Below are positions 25,461 to 34,917 of a stretch of 64,000 nucleotides of DNA, piece after piece. Position 1 is the stretch's first letter. Each line of letters starts with the position of its first letter. The position numbers were made by a program, and so were the translations under genes. Source of the stretch: JAQUCI01 sp034932685 (GTDB lineage Bacteria; Bacillota_I; Bacilli_A; Erysipelotrichales; Erysipelotrichaceae); the NCBI GenBank assembly GCA_034932685.1, contig JAYFOM010000012.1:62001-126000 (forward strand), read 5' to 3'. Below the pieces are notes generated by a model that saw only the letters and a list, made by a program, of their open reading frames with translations, was not told where the DNA came from and searched no databases.

Positions 25461-25560
25461 AAAAAAGCCTTATCTGGATTAGACAAGGCTTCGCACTCAA
25501 AATGTAAATCTTTGACGATAGCGCTTTGTCAGTCTCTCAGTACTGAACTTAAAAGCATTT
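25461..25560 (-). ncRNA. PyrR-responsive attenuator leader
   Basis: The leader of the pyrR-uraA mRNA has a PyrR-binding loop, AGTACTGAGAGACT on the minus strand (25531-25544), matching ARUCCNGNGAGGYU at 12 of 14 positions and flanked by the short stem TCAG/CTGA. Downstream is an intrinsic terminator: a 10-bp stem with one G-U pair (25465-25474 with 25482-25491) and six T residues. When UMP-loaded PyrR binds, the terminator should form. Confidence 0.85.
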
Positions 25561-25565
25561 TTATT

Positions 25566-25593
25566 AATATATCATATCTAAAGACAAATGCAA
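25566..25593 (-). promoter_or_regulatory. pyrR operon promoter
   Basis: On the minus strand TTGCAT (25588-25593) is followed after 16 bp by TATATT (25566-25571). A TG one base upstream makes it an extended -10. The leader would be about 115 bases. Confidence 0.6.
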
Positions 25594-25612
25594 GAGCATT
25601 TTAATGGTTACA

Positions 25613-26521
25613 TCATTTTTCACTCTCATTAGTTTTAAACTTAAGTCTTGGCTGTTCCATGCTGACCTTTGTATTGGCTGCTACAGAACTTGTGATAAAA
25701 GCATTACCACCAATTACAACATTTTCACCAATGATCGTATCACCACCCAATACTGTCGCATTAGCGTAAATCGTCACATTATCCATCAATGTAGGATGAC
25801 GCTTAACTCCCGCTAATTTTTGACCATCGCGTGTTGATAGCGCACCAAGTGTAACTCCTTGATAAAGCTTAACGCGATTACCAATTACTGCCGTTTCACC
25901 AATAACGATACCCGTTCCATGATCAATAAAGAAGTGCTTACCTATCTTGGCTCCTGGATTAATATCAATTCCTGTATTACTATGTGCTCTTTCCGTCATC
26001 ATGCGTGGAATGATTGGAACATTGAGTTGATACAATACATGCGCAAAACGATAAACAAAGATCGCAAAAAAGCCCGGATAAGATAGAATGATCTCTTCCA
26101 AGCTCGTAGCTGCCGGATCACCCTTATATATCATCATTACATCCTGTAATAATGCTTTTTGAATATCTAATATCGAATCGATAAAGCAGGCACAAATATC
26201 ATCAACATCGTTTTGATCACAATCACCATCTTTACAAAACAGGATCGCCAACTTAATCTGTGTTTCAAGATTAATTCTAATATCATCTAAGATGCCTTTC
26301 ACATATATTTTAGCTTCATCTTTGTTTTGCAGATCTCGATTGTAATAACTTGGAAATACTGCTTTTAGTAATAATTCAATCAGTTTAGATATTTCCTTTA
26401 AAGAAGGAACCTGCTTGTTTTGATCAAACATGGTGATGTTTTTGTCATCATAAAAATCAAGTAGTTGCTTAGCTACGATATTATGATCATGTGTTTTCTT
26501 TACATTTTTTACTTTACTCAT
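25613..26521 (-). CDS. cysE: Serine O-acetyltransferase
   Basis: This 302-residue enzyme makes O-acetylserine for cysteine synthesis. The C-terminal left-handed beta-helix has hexapeptide repeats from about residue 185 to 285 (GIDINPGAKIGKHFFIDHGTGIVIGETAVIGNRV). The catalytic pair is probably His-Asp in FFIDHGTG, and SAT-specific GVTLGALSTRDGQKLAGVKRHPTL follows. The helical N-terminal half is long, as in the SrpH/EpsC-type SATs. It starts 2 bases after cysK ends, so the two are probably one operon and may form the cysteine synthase complex. Confidence 0.92.
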   Translation of the reverse strand: MSKVKNVKKTHDHNIVAKQLLDFYDDKNITMFDQNKQVPSLKEISKLIELLLKAVFPSYYNRDLQNKDEAKIYVKGILDDIRINLETQIKLAILFCKDGDCDQNDVDDICACFIDSILDIQKALLQDVMMIYKGDPAATSLEEIILSYPGFFAIFVYRFAHVLYQLNVPIIPRMMTERAHSNTGIDINPGAKIGKHFFIDHGTGIVIGETAVIGNRVKLYQGVTLGALSTRDGQKLAGVKRHPTLMDNVTIYANATVLGGDTIIGENVVIGGNAFITSSVAANTKVSMEQPRLKFKTNESEK

Positions 26522-26523
26522 CT

Positions 26524-27459
26524 TTAATCCAAATCCGCGAATAACTTGGTTGATAGATATCTACCGCCGTCATCTGGTAAAATTACAACAATGTTTTTAC
26601 CCGTATTTTCAGGTCTTAAAGCAACAATCGTCGCTGCCCATAGTGCAGCACCAGAAGAGATACCAACAAATAAGCCATCAGTTATCGCTATTTCTCTACC
26701 TTTGATTAGCGCATCATCATTACTAACCGTTATTATTTCATCATAAACGTTTGTATTTAAAGTATTAGGCACAAAGCCTGCACCAATACCTTGAATCATA
26801 TGTGGTCCTGCTTCTTGCTTTGATAAAAAAGGTGAAGCACTTGGTTCAACCGCAACGATCTTGATGTTAGGGTTTTTAGCTTTAAGATATGCTCCAACAC
26901 CACTGATCGTTCCGCCTGTTCCAACTCCCGCCACAAAAATATCTATTTTCCCTTCAGTATCTTCCCATATTTCTGGACCTGTTGTAGCTTGATGCACGGC
27001 TGGATTTGCCATGTTATCAAACTGTGATGGAATAAAACTGTCTTTAATTTCCGCTTTAAGCTCTTTTGCTTTAGCTATTGCTTGCTTCATACCCATACTA
27101 CCTGGGGTCAAGACAATAGTTGCGCCATACGCCTTCATGATCTTTTGGCGTTCAATACTCATGGTATCAGGCATGACAAGAATTACTTTATATCCTTTTA
27201 CTGCCCCAACATAAGCTAAACCAATGCCGGTATTGCCTGATGTTGGTTCAATGATAGTTGCGTTAGGCTTAAGTTCGCCACTTACTTCCGCTGCTTCAAT
27301 CATCGCTTTAGCGATACGATCTTTAACGCTACCTGATGGATTGGCTTTCTCTAATTTAGCCCACAGATTAGCCTTTAAATTATGTTTATTCATATAATTA
27401 TTAAGCTGAACAATTGGAGTCTTGCCAATTAGTTCAACTACACTTTGATATATTTTCAT
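26524..27459 (-). CDS. cysK: Cysteine synthase (O-acetylserine sulfhydrylase)
   Basis: This 311-residue fold-type II PLP enzyme condenses O-acetylserine with sulfide. The PLP lysine is Lys46 in ANPSGSVKDR. The substrate loop is EPTSGNTGIGLA and the phosphate loop is GVGTGGTISG. GISSGAALWAA near the C-terminus binds the PLP ring nitrogen. It lies between msrAB and cysE with 2-base gaps on both sides. No sulfate-reduction genes are nearby, so its sulfide presumably comes from elsewhere. Confidence 0.95.
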   Translation of the reverse strand: MKIYQSVVELIGKTPIVQLNNYMNKHNLKANLWAKLEKANPSGSVKDRIAKAMIEAAEVSGELKPNATIIEPTSGNTGIGLAYVGAVKGYKVILVMPDTMSIERQKIMKAYGATIVLTPGSMGMKQAIAKAKELKAEIKDSFIPSQFDNMANPAVHQATTGPEIWEDTEGKIDIFVAGVGTGGTISGVGAYLKAKNPNIKIVAVEPSASPFLSKQEAGPHMIQGIGAGFVPNTLNTNVYDEIITVSNDDALIKGREIAITDGLFVGISSGAALWAATIVALRPENTGKNIVVILPDDGGRYLSTKLFADLD

Positions 27460-27461
27460 GA

Positions 27462-28436
27462 TTACTCCTTCTTTTCAAATTGTGATAATAAATACCCATA
27501 CCCTTTATCAGCCATTTTATCTTTAGGGATAAAAAGTAATGAAGCACTATTAATACAATAGCGGATCGAACTTGGTGACTCTGGGTCATTAGTAAACACA
27601 TGACCTAAATGGGTGTTACCAGTTCGACTCAACACCTCTACGCGTTTATTAAATAAACTGCGATCTTCCATATACACAAGGGTATTATCATCAATCCCTT
27701 TGGCAAAGCTTGGCCATCCACATGAACTAATGTATTTATCTTTTGAGCTAAATAAAGGTTCACCCGTAACGATATCAACATATATTCCCTCATCTTCATT
27801 AGTATGATAACTATTGATAAATGGTACTTCGGTTCCTTTTTTCTGTGTCACTTGATATTGCTCACTAGTTAAGCGCATCTTTATATCATCATCCGTTGGT
27901 CTATCATATAATCTAGCATCAATCATAAGTTGACTAGCCTCTTTTATTTCCGCTAAATTGATATGACAATATCCACTTGGGTTTTTGATCAAATAATCTT
28001 GATGGTAATCCTCAGCATCAAAGAAATTTATCAAAGGTCCAACTTCAACATTGAATTTTTTGGTTCTAAGTTTTTCAACATTTACGACTTTTTCAATAAT
28101 GGCTTTACTATTATCATCAATATAATATATTCCGGTTTGATATTGGGTACCGATGTCATTGCCTTGACGATTCACTACCGTTGGATCGATCACTTTAAAA
28201 AATAGATATAACAAAGACTCAAGACTCACTTTTGTACTATCAAACTCTACTTTGACGGTTTCTTTAAATCCGGTTTTACCACTACATACATCTTTATAAT
28301 TAGCCATATCTAGCATATCACCATTAGCATAACCAACCGTAGTAGCGATAACACCATTTACCACCTGCATTAAGCGCTCAACGCCCCAAAAACAACCACC
28401 AGCTAGATATATTACTTCTTTATTTAAATCATTCAT
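27462..28436 (-). CDS. msrAB: Bifunctional methionine sulfoxide reductase MsrA-MsrB
   Basis: This 324-residue fusion repairs both S- and R-methionine sulfoxide. The MsrA domain (1 to about 160) has the catalytic Cys15 in GGCFWGVE and the family's QYQTGIYY. The MsrB domain (about 180-320) has SSCGWPSFAK, RTGNTHLGHVF and the catalytic Cys in RYCINSASL. The paired CxxC zinc motifs seen in many MsrB proteins are not present. No signal peptide is visible. It is encoded at the head of the cysK-cysE operon. Confidence 0.95.
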   Translation of the reverse strand: MNDLNKEVIYLAGGCFWGVERLMQVVNGVIATTVGYANGDMLDMANYKDVCSGKTGFKETVKVEFDSTKVSLESLLYLFFKVIDPTVVNRQGNDIGTQYQTGIYYIDDNSKAIIEKVVNVEKLRTKKFNVEVGPLINFFDAEDYHQDYLIKNPSGYCHINLAEIKEASQLMIDARLYDRPTDDDIKMRLTSEQYQVTQKKGTEVPFINSYHTNEDEGIYVDIVTGEPLFSSKDKYISSCGWPSFAKGIDDNTLVYMEDRSLFNKRVEVLSRTGNTHLGHVFTNDPESPSSIRYCINSASLLFIPKDKMADKGYGYLLSQFEKKE

Positions 28437-28451
28437 TTTATTCCTCCTGTG

Positions 28452-29243
28452 TTACTCAACACAATATATGTTTATCATAAACGATATTTTGGTTTTTAAC
28501 TGATCAAGCGCAGCTAATCGCGTCTTACCCGCTACTGGGGTTCTATGATAATACGGCGTCATCATAAATAGTGCCATGATATCCTTTTGATCATTAAGTT
28601 TTATTTCATATTCAATCACTTCTTTTTTAATCAACTTAAAGCCATTCAACTCAACTTTTTCCTCATTTAAATAAACTGACTCATATAATATTTCTTTTAG
28701 CTCTAACAAATGCTCTTTTGCAGGAGTGACCATTATCAAGATACCTTCTTTTTTTAAAACACGAAGATATTCTTTAATCTCATATGGTGCAAAGCAGTTT
28801 AATACAAGATCAACACTATCACTTACGATTGGTAAATCTTGATTATGAGCAACAACATATAGAATATCTTTATTAGTTTTTTGTGCTATTTTAATCGCTT
28901 TCTTAGCGATATCAACTCCAATGATCTCTAAGTTGACAATAGTTTTCTTAATTAGATCGGTATAGTATCCTTCACCACAACCACTATCTAGCACTATTTC
29001 GACATCCGCTTCTTTGATAAGATCAATTAGTCTATCACTTAATAATTGATAATATCCCTTATTAAGAAATTCTCTACGTGCTTTTATCATTTCAGAGGTA
29101 TCACCATACTCTTTGCGTCCTTGTTTAAGGAGTAAATTTAAATATCCTTCTTTACTAATATCAAAACGATGATCATTATCGCATTGATACTGTTGTTGGT
29201 TTTTAATAAGTTTAGTATGGCAAATTGGACAGCGTAATATCAT
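28452..29243 (-). CDS. rlmA: 23S rRNA (guanine-N1)-methyltransferase, RlmA family
   Basis: This 263-residue SAM enzyme methylates a guanine in helix 35 of 23S rRNA (G745 or G748 by homologue). The zinc finger is at the N-terminus (CPICHTKL...YQCDNDHRFD), followed by the RlmA phrase SKEGYLNLLL. The Rossmann domain has VLDSGCGEGYYTDL (motif I), and NCFAPYEIKEYLRVLKKEG is the usual active-site block. Whether it is the RlmA(I) or RlmA(II) (TlrB) type is not clear. Confidence 0.88.
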   Translation of the reverse strand: MILRCPICHTKLIKNQQQYQCDNDHRFDISKEGYLNLLLKQGRKEYGDTSEMIKARREFLNKGYYQLLSDRLIDLIKEADVEIVLDSGCGEGYYTDLIKKTIVNLEIIGVDIAKKAIKIAQKTNKDILYVVAHNQDLPIVSDSVDLVLNCFAPYEIKEYLRVLKKEGILIMVTPAKEHLLELKEILYESVYLNEEKVELNGFKLIKKEVIEYEIKLNDQKDIMALFMMTPYYHRTPVAGKTRLAALDQLKTKISFMINIYCVE

Positions 29244-29326
29244 ATTAACCTCTTCTGTTTTATTTTATCACACAATGAAAAAAGTGCATTATAAACGCCC
29301 TACTCTAATGTAAGATATGATCGTGA

Positions 29327-31156
29327 TTATAAATGTTTATGTTTGATGATGTAATCATTGATTAAAGCTATCGCTTCATCAAGCTCAATGACACTAGTAT
29401 CAATTGTAAGCTCAGCCTTATTGGGAGCTTCATATGGACTTGAAATACCAGTAAAGTTTGGTATTTCACCTTTTCGTGCTTTTTGATACAAACCTTTTAT
29501 ATCTCTTTGCTCACATATTTCAAGTGGCGTACTTACATACACTTCAACAAATGTTTCACCAATAATAGAACGAGCAAGATCACGATCTTGTTGATAAGGT
29601 GATATAAATGATGCCATGACGATCAAGCCAGCATCATTCATCAGTTTAGCAACCTCAGCGACTCTTCTAATATTTTCAACCCGATCCTCTTCTTTAAATC
29701 CCAAATTTTTGTTTAAGCCAAATCGAATATTATCACCATCAAGCAACATTGTGTGCTTTCCTAAATTGGCAAGTCTTTTTTCAATACCGTTTGCCAATGT
29801 TGTTTTGCCTGAGCCTGATAATCCAGTAAACCAAAGTGTAAATGGTTTCTGATTTTTAATATTAGCCCGATATGCCGGTGTAATATCGGTATGTTGATAA
29901 GTTAAATTGTTGCCTCTTCTTAAATCATAATGAATAACGCCACAAGCAGCCGTCATATGTGTAATCCTATCAATCAAGATAAAGCTACCAAGTGCTTTAA
30001 TCTGATCAAAATTCGCAAAAACCATACGATCTGATAATGAAATATCTACATTAGCAATCTCATTTTTAGTTATTGATTCACTTGGTAATAATACCCCTGT
30101 ATTTACATCTACCACATGCTTTATCTTTAACACCATGGCTATCGTTGATTTTGTGCCACACTTTAGCCAATAACTTCTTCCTTGAATAAGTGTTGAATCA
30201 TCCATCCATAATATCGTTGCGTTTAATAGATCACTTACTATCAATGACGCTTCATTAGTAATGACATCGCCTCTGCTTACATCAATAGCGCGATCTAATT
30301 CAATACTTACAGCTTGACCGCTCTTAGCGCTTGTTGTAGTAATACCTGCTTGGTATATCGTTTTGATATATGCTTCTTGATGATTTGGTAGCACTGTGAT
30401 CTTATCATTAATATTGCAAGACCCCATCTCTATTTGTCCTTGATAACCCCGAAAACCATCATTAGCTCGACTAACTCTTTGAATTGGTAAAACAAAACGT
30501 AAGTCATCACTCTTATCATCAACATCAATTGTTTCTAATAACTCCAATAATGAAGCATCTTGATACCAAGATATCACTGATGATCGTTCAGTTATGTTTA
30601 TACCCATCGTGGCACATACTGGAATGATATATGCCTTTACATGTTCAAACGATCTGATAAATTCATTAAACTCATTTTCAATCTGGTGAAATACTGCTTG
30701 ATCATAGTTAACTAAATCCATCTTATTGACAGCTAATATCACATGCTTGATGCCCATCATCGCACAAATACGTGTATGTCTTTTGGTTTGTATTAACAAA
30801 CCCTTAGTAGCATCAACCAAGATAATAGCTAAATCAGCGTACGATGCTCCAACTGCCATATTACGAGTATATTGCTCGTGCCCTGGCGTATCGGCTACGA
30901 TAAAACTACGTTTATTGGTATTAAAGTAGCGATATGCAACATCAATCGTAATTCCTTGTTCACGCTCAGCACTTAATCCATCTAAAAGTAATGAGTAATC
31001 AATTCCTTCACTACGACTATTGATCTTGCTTTCCAGCTCTAGTGTTTGCATTTGATCAGTAAAAAGCAATTTTGAATCATACAACAAACGCCCTATCAAT
31101 GTTGACTTACCATCATCAACACTACCACAAGTGATAAATTTAAGTAATGATAGCAT
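29327..31156 (-). CDS. cysNC: Sulfate adenylyltransferase subunit 1/APS kinase fusion (CysN-CysC)
   Basis: This 609-residue fusion makes PAPS with CysD. The N-terminal GTPase has GSVDDGKST at residues 11-19, DTPGHE near 90 and NKMD near 145, the EF-Tu-like G motifs that drive ATP sulfurylase. The C-terminal APS kinase has the P-loop GLSGSGKTT at 445-453 and the phosphoserine region ASFISPYQQDRD. The start at 31156 is chosen because it follows cysD with a GAGGGG SD; a frame opening at 31249 runs inside cysD. The gene ends the sulfated-glycan locus. No cysH, cysI or cysJ is in the window, so PAPS is probably made for sulfotransferases, as in rhizobial NodPQ. Confidence 0.93.
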   Translation of the reverse strand: MLSLLKFITCGSVDDGKSTLIGRLLYDSKLLFTDQMQTLELESKINSRSEGIDYSLLLDGLSAEREQGITIDVAYRYFNTNKRSFIVADTPGHEQYTRNMAVGASYADLAIILVDATKGLLIQTKRHTRICAMMGIKHVILAVNKMDLVNYDQAVFHQIENEFNEFIRSFEHVKAYIIPVCATMGINITERSSVISWYQDASLLELLETIDVDDKSDDLRFVLPIQRVSRANDGFRGYQGQIEMGSCNINDKITVLPNHQEAYIKTIYQAGITTTSAKSGQAVSIELDRAIDVSRGDVITNEASLIVSDLLNATILWMDDSTLIQGRSYWLKCGTKSTIAMVLKIKHVVDVNTGVLLPSESITKNEIANVDISLSDRMVFANFDQIKALGSFILIDRITHMTAACGVIHYDLRRGNNLTYQHTDITPAYRANIKNQKPFTLWFTGLSGSGKTTLANGIEKRLANLGKHTMLLDGDNIRFGLNKNLGFKEEDRVENIRRVAEVAKLMNDAGLIVMASFISPYQQDRDLARSIIGETFVEVYVSTPLEICEQRDIKGLYQKARKGEIPNFTGISSPYEAPNKAELTIDTSVIELDEAIALINDYIIKHKHL

Positions 31157-31157
31157 C

Positions 31158-32066
31158 TTAAAAATACCCCTCTTTCTTACGACGTTCCATTGAAGCTTTA
31201 CCTTCAAAATCAATAACTCGACTTGTTCTTTCAGATGTGATCGCTCCAAGTGTTTCTTCTATGATAGCTTCTAATGTATCAGCCTCTGAAAGCACACCAC
31301 CTGTTAATGGATAACATCCAAGGGTGCGAAAACGTACTTTCTTCATTTCTATTTTTTCATTTTCTCTAAGTTTAATGCGATCATCATCGACTAAGATAAT
31401 GTTACCATCACGAAAGATGACTGGTCGCTCTTGCGCGTAGTATAATTTCACGATATCTATTTTTTCTCTGGCAATATATTGCCAAATATCTTTTTCTGTC
31501 CAATTTGAAAGCGGAAAGGCTCTGATACTTTCATCTTTAAATAAACTGGTATTAAACAACTTCCATAATTCTGGGCGTTGGTTTTTGGGATCCCATGCTT
31601 GTTCTTTGTTACGAAAAGAAAGAATTCTCTCTTTTGCTCGTGATTTTTCTTCGTCGCGTCTACCACCACCAAAAGCTACGGTAAAACCGTAATGCTTTAA
31701 CGCTGCTTTTAGTGCATCAGTTTTCATGATATCCGTATATGCTGAACCAGAGTCAAAAGGATTGATATTTTGTGCTAAGCCTTCTTTATTAGTATAAATA
31801 AGCATTTCAATGCCTAACTCTTTTGCTTTAAGGTCTCTAAACGCAATCATTTCCTTGAATTTCCATGTTGTATCAATATGTAAAAAAGGAAAAGGTGGTT
31901 TTTCAGGATAAAAAGCTTTTAGTGCTAAATGAAGCATTACGGAGCTATCTTTACCAACACTATAAAGCATTACTGGTTTTTCACACTCAGCAACCACTTC
32001 CCTAAAAATGTAAATAGCTTCAGCTTCCAAACTATCTAAATGACTCATGCTTGAAGTATTGTTCAT
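31158..32066 (-). CDS. cysD: Sulfate adenylyltransferase subunit 2
   Basis: This 302-residue ATP pyrophosphatase-type enzyme forms APS from ATP and sulfate, with CysN's GTPase as partner. The PP-loop is YSVGKDSSVMLHLALKAFYP near residue 35. CysD-specific phrases follow: FPFLHIDTTWKF, GGGRRDEEKSRAKERI, PLSNWTEKDIW and RFRTLGCYPLTGG. It lies one base before cysNC. The 142-base gap to the upstream sulfotransferase holds an AT-rich stretch with a TATAAT but no clear terminator, so it may have its own promoter within the locus. Confidence 0.95.
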   Translation of the reverse strand: MNNTSSMSHLDSLEAEAIYIFREVVAECEKPVMLYSVGKDSSVMLHLALKAFYPEKPPFPFLHIDTTWKFKEMIAFRDLKAKELGIEMLIYTNKEGLAQNINPFDSGSAYTDIMKTDALKAALKHYGFTVAFGGGRRDEEKSRAKERILSFRNKEQAWDPKNQRPELWKLFNTSLFKDESIRAFPLSNWTEKDIWQYIAREKIDIVKLYYAQERPVIFRDGNIILVDDDRIKLRENEKIEMKKVRFRTLGCYPLTGGVLSEADTLEAIIEETLGAITSERTSRVIDFEGKASMERRKKEGYF

Positions 32067-32208
32067 AAAGTTCCCCTTAAAAAGGTATAACGATTATATT
32101 AATTTACGGTTTGAAGCATTACGCTAAGATCTATGATCGTCTGCTTAACTCTGATACATCAATAATACTATAATTACATATTGTTGTGAGAATATAATGT
32201 GCATTAGT

Positions 32209-33057
32209 TTACTTTTTTTTCCATGCACTTAAATCACGTTTGATCAATTTTTCAAGATCATCAAACTCTTCTTGATAAAATGTCATTAATATCGCTTTAG
32301 CGTCAAGTGGGACAGTTTTACGTTCAGTTTTTACCTTTATTAGTTTATTAATACTATTCTTAATACCTCTTGGTATATATGCTTTAATCCTAATTCTGGT
32401 TAAATTGGGAATTTTATAAAAAGCATCGTGGATAAGACGAAAACGCGGTTTATAATTCTCATTGGCGATAGTAGGTTGAGTGTATTCGATTTCTTCAACT
32501 TCTAGAAAGGCGTAAACCTCAGCGATAGTTTCTTTTTGTTTGTTGATTAAATCTTCAAATAAAATAATCTTGATATTGTGATGATCAAATAAATCTAAGA
32601 AGTATTTAAGTTGCTTACTATAAAGTCCTCGCATCACATAGCCATCATAATTTAAAACACTATTTTTTAGCTTAATCGCTTCAATCTCCGCTAAAATACT
32701 TGATTTAAAAGTTCTTTTTTCTTTACCATTGCGTTGATGCATTTGGTAATTAGAAAAAGCACGATCAACAGGATGACGCAGAATCGCGATGATTTTTGCA
32801 TTTGGATTATATCGAAATAGTCTTTGCGAAACTTTAGGATCGATCATATAACCAGGAGTGAAATCTGCGAAATATTTAGCTTTTCTATCATTAAACAAAG
32901 AATGATAATAATCAATACCCTTTTTATAGCGCTTTGTATTGAAGAAATGCAATTCTTTTGCTCGCGAAAAGGATATATCTGGATGCTTAATAAGGATTTC
33001 ATAAAGTGTTGTTGTTCCAGCTTTTTGAGCTCCAATACAGAATAAATTAACTTTCAT
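32209..33057 (-). CDS. PAPS-dependent sulfotransferase 1
   Basis: This 282-residue protein is a bacterial sulfotransferase of the heparan-sulfate NDST-like group. The 5'-phosphosulfate loop is GAQKAGTTT at residues 9-17, the motif KELHFF holds the likely catalytic base Glu35, and the 3'-phosphate site RHPVDRAFSNY is at 94-104. It transfers sulfate from PAPS, probably to a sugar hydroxyl or amine. It has no membrane segment or signal, so it should act in the cytoplasm on nucleotide- or lipid-linked sugar. It lies among glycosyltransferases and upstream of cysD and cysNC. Confidence 0.88.
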   Translation of the reverse strand: MKVNLFCIGAQKAGTTTLYEILIKHPDISFSRAKELHFFNTKRYKKGIDYYHSLFNDRKAKYFADFTPGYMIDPKVSQRLFRYNPNAKIIAILRHPVDRAFSNYQMHQRNGKEKRTFKSSILAEIEAIKLKNSVLNYDGYVMRGLYSKQLKYFLDLFDHHNIKIILFEDLINKQKETIAEVYAFLEVEEIEYTQPTIANENYKPRFRLIHDAFYKIPNLTRIRIKAYIPRGIKNSINKLIKVKTERKTVPLDAKAILMTFYQEEFDDLEKLIKRDLSAWKKK

Positions 33058-33059
33058 TG

Positions 33060-34139
33060 CTAATCTCCTTTAAGTTTTTGAAACAGGGCTAAGTATTTAT
33101 CAAATGTATTAGTAATCGCAAATGTTGTGGCTTTTTCTCTTGCTTGTTTTTGTATTTGCCATCGATATTGATCATCATTTACCAACTTTAACATCGCATC
33201 AACAAAAGCACTTCTTTCTTGTGGTGGTATCAATATACCATTTACTTTGTTATCAATAATTTCACTTACTCCACCAACATCATAGCTTATGCAAGCCATT
33301 CCATACGCCATCGCTTCCATTATCACTAAGGGTAAGCCTTCCCATAATGAAGGTAATAGTAGTATTGAGTGTTGATGATAGTATTGATCAATATCGCTTT
33401 TATTGCCGAAAATGAAAATCTTATCACTTAAGTTACGACATTTGATTGCTTCTTCGCATGCTTGTTTTAATTCACCATCACCAACAATATGTAAAGTGAC
33501 AACTTTATCATCACTAATCTTATTTTTGAAATCTTCATATATCGCGATTAATGCAAGTGGATCTTTCTGCGTTGTAAGTCTACCAACAAAGAGGAAGGAT
33601 AGTTCAGTATTAAAATGGTTATTATGAAATGATAGATCAATCCCATTATGAATAACAGTTGCTTTGTTTTCACACTTAAAAGCGTTAATGCCGTGATGAT
33701 AAGCTCTATTAGAAACAAAAACATAATGTTTCACAAAGTATCTACCAAACCATCGATGAAAGAAATCACCTTCTGTTACTTCATTATGAACAACTTGAAC
33801 GCATTTTACCTTCAAGCCTAAACATGCAAGTAATAAATATGGTGTTAACATTTCAAGATGGATAAGTATAATAGTTGGTTTAAATTTATTGATTTCATCT
33901 CGTAAATCAAATATGGTTTTCAATCGATGCTTTTTAAATGGTTTATTTAAGCAAGTAAAAGTAATATCAGAATGATTAAATATTTCAGCGAACTTATCTT
34001 CAATCATTTTTCTATCATCAATAGACAATGCGACAATATGGGATTTGATTTGATGTTTAGTTGCAGATATTGATAGATTTTTTACCATAACTTCTATACC
34101 ACCAATATTAAACCCAAATAAACAGTGCATGATTCGCAT
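33060..34139 (-). CDS. Glycosyltransferase family 4
   Basis: This 359-residue GT-B enzyme of the GT4 family has an N-terminal acceptor domain starting RIMHCLFGFNIGGIEVMVKNL. The C-terminal donor domain contains FLFVGRLTTQKDPLALI and LLPSLWEGLPLVIMEAMAYGMACISYDVGGVSEII, with the family's E-x7-E pair. It is a retaining transferase using a nucleotide sugar. The ATG at 34139 has AGGTGA five bases upstream and follows the previous stop by one base. A GTG at 34148 is possible but too close to an SD. Confidence 0.9.
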   Translation of the reverse strand: MRIMHCLFGFNIGGIEVMVKNLSISATKHQIKSHIVALSIDDRKMIEDKFAEIFNHSDITFTCLNKPFKKHRLKTIFDLRDEINKFKPTIILIHLEMLTPYLLLACLGLKVKCVQVVHNEVTEGDFFHRWFGRYFVKHYVFVSNRAYHHGINAFKCENKATVIHNGIDLSFHNNHFNTELSFLFVGRLTTQKDPLALIAIYEDFKNKISDDKVVTLHIVGDGELKQACEEAIKCRNLSDKIFIFGNKSDIDQYYHQHSILLLPSLWEGLPLVIMEAMAYGMACISYDVGGVSEIIDNKVNGILIPPQERSAFVDAMLKLVNDDQYRWQIQKQAREKATTFAITNTFDKYLALFQKLKGD

Positions 34140-34140
34140 T

Positions 34141-34917
34141 CTACTCACCTATCCTTTTAATAAAGTGATCAAGCTTAAAATAGATCATATATGCCATATA
34201 AACGCATAAATGCCAGCTTGATCTAACAAAAGACATGTTTAACACTTTGCGATATACCCTCCAACGCCAATAAGCTGAACGAAATTTGTTCGCGGTTAGT
34301 GAATTATTTGTGCGACGACGATACGCTAGCACTTTATTAATAGTACCAAAAGCTATGTTTTGTTTAAGTAAACTTAAAGCTAAAATGAAATCTTCATGAC
34401 GTTGTGGTTCAAAATGTATTTTTGTCTTGATGTCATTTGTGATCATCACCGTTTGAAACAAAACACAGTTATTACTTAATAGATACTTATATGTTATGTT
34501 TTCAGGGCATTTACGTATATATCCTTTATTTATATCAGATATAAAATCTACAAAATAACCTACGCTTATCGATACTTGATGATCTTGCATGTATTTTAGT
34601 TGCATTGAAAGTTTGTAGTCAGGCCACAAATCATCAGCGTCTAAAAAACATAGATAATCACCAATTGCACGTGCGATCCCAATGTTTCTAGTATATGATA
34701 CGCCTTGATTACTTTGATTAATCAACAATTGAATACGTTTATCTTCATACATGTACTTTGTTACTATATCTCTTGAATTATCAGATGAAGCATCATCAAT
34801 GATGATCAACTCCCAATTCTCATAAGTTTGCATGATAATAGAATCAATAGTTTGCGCTATTGTCATTTCACAGTTATAACATGGCATGATAATTGAAATT
34901 AAGTCATTACTACTCAT
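34141..34917 (-). CDS. Glycosyltransferase family 2
   Basis: This 258-residue inverting GT-A enzyme of family 2 begins ISIIMPCYNCEMTIAQTIDSI, contains LIIIDDASSDNSRDIV and has the metal-binding DxD in FLDADDLW. The C-terminus is helical and basic (VYRKVL, FIKRIGE), suggesting membrane association. The start at 34917 has an AAAGGAG SD. The frame open to 34968 lies within the upstream Wzz-like gene. It overlaps that gene by 8 bases. Confidence 0.9.
   Translation of the reverse strand: MSSNDLISIIMPCYNCEMTIAQTIDSIIMQTYENWELIIIDDASSDNSRDIVTKYMYEDKRIQLLINQSNQGVSYTRNIGIARAIGDYLCFLDADDLWPDYKLSMQLKYMQDHQVSISVGYFVDFISDINKGYIRKCPENITYKYLLSNNCVLFQTVMITNDIKTKIHFEPQRHEDFILALSLLKQNIAFGTINKVLAYRRRTNNSLTANKFRSAYWRWRVYRKVLNMSFVRSSWHLCVYMAYMIYFKLDHFIKRIGE

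Noticed and set aside
24907..25500. Longer PyrR with 19 extra N-terminal residues
   Set aside because: The added codons lie in the attenuator terminator and leader, and the shorter start has a proper SD.
29327..32066. Ordinary assimilatory sulfate reduction for cysteine
   Set aside because: APS kinase is fused to CysN, sulfotransferases are adjacent, and no reductase genes accompany them; the msrAB-cysK-cysE operon nearby is separated from this locus by rlmA.
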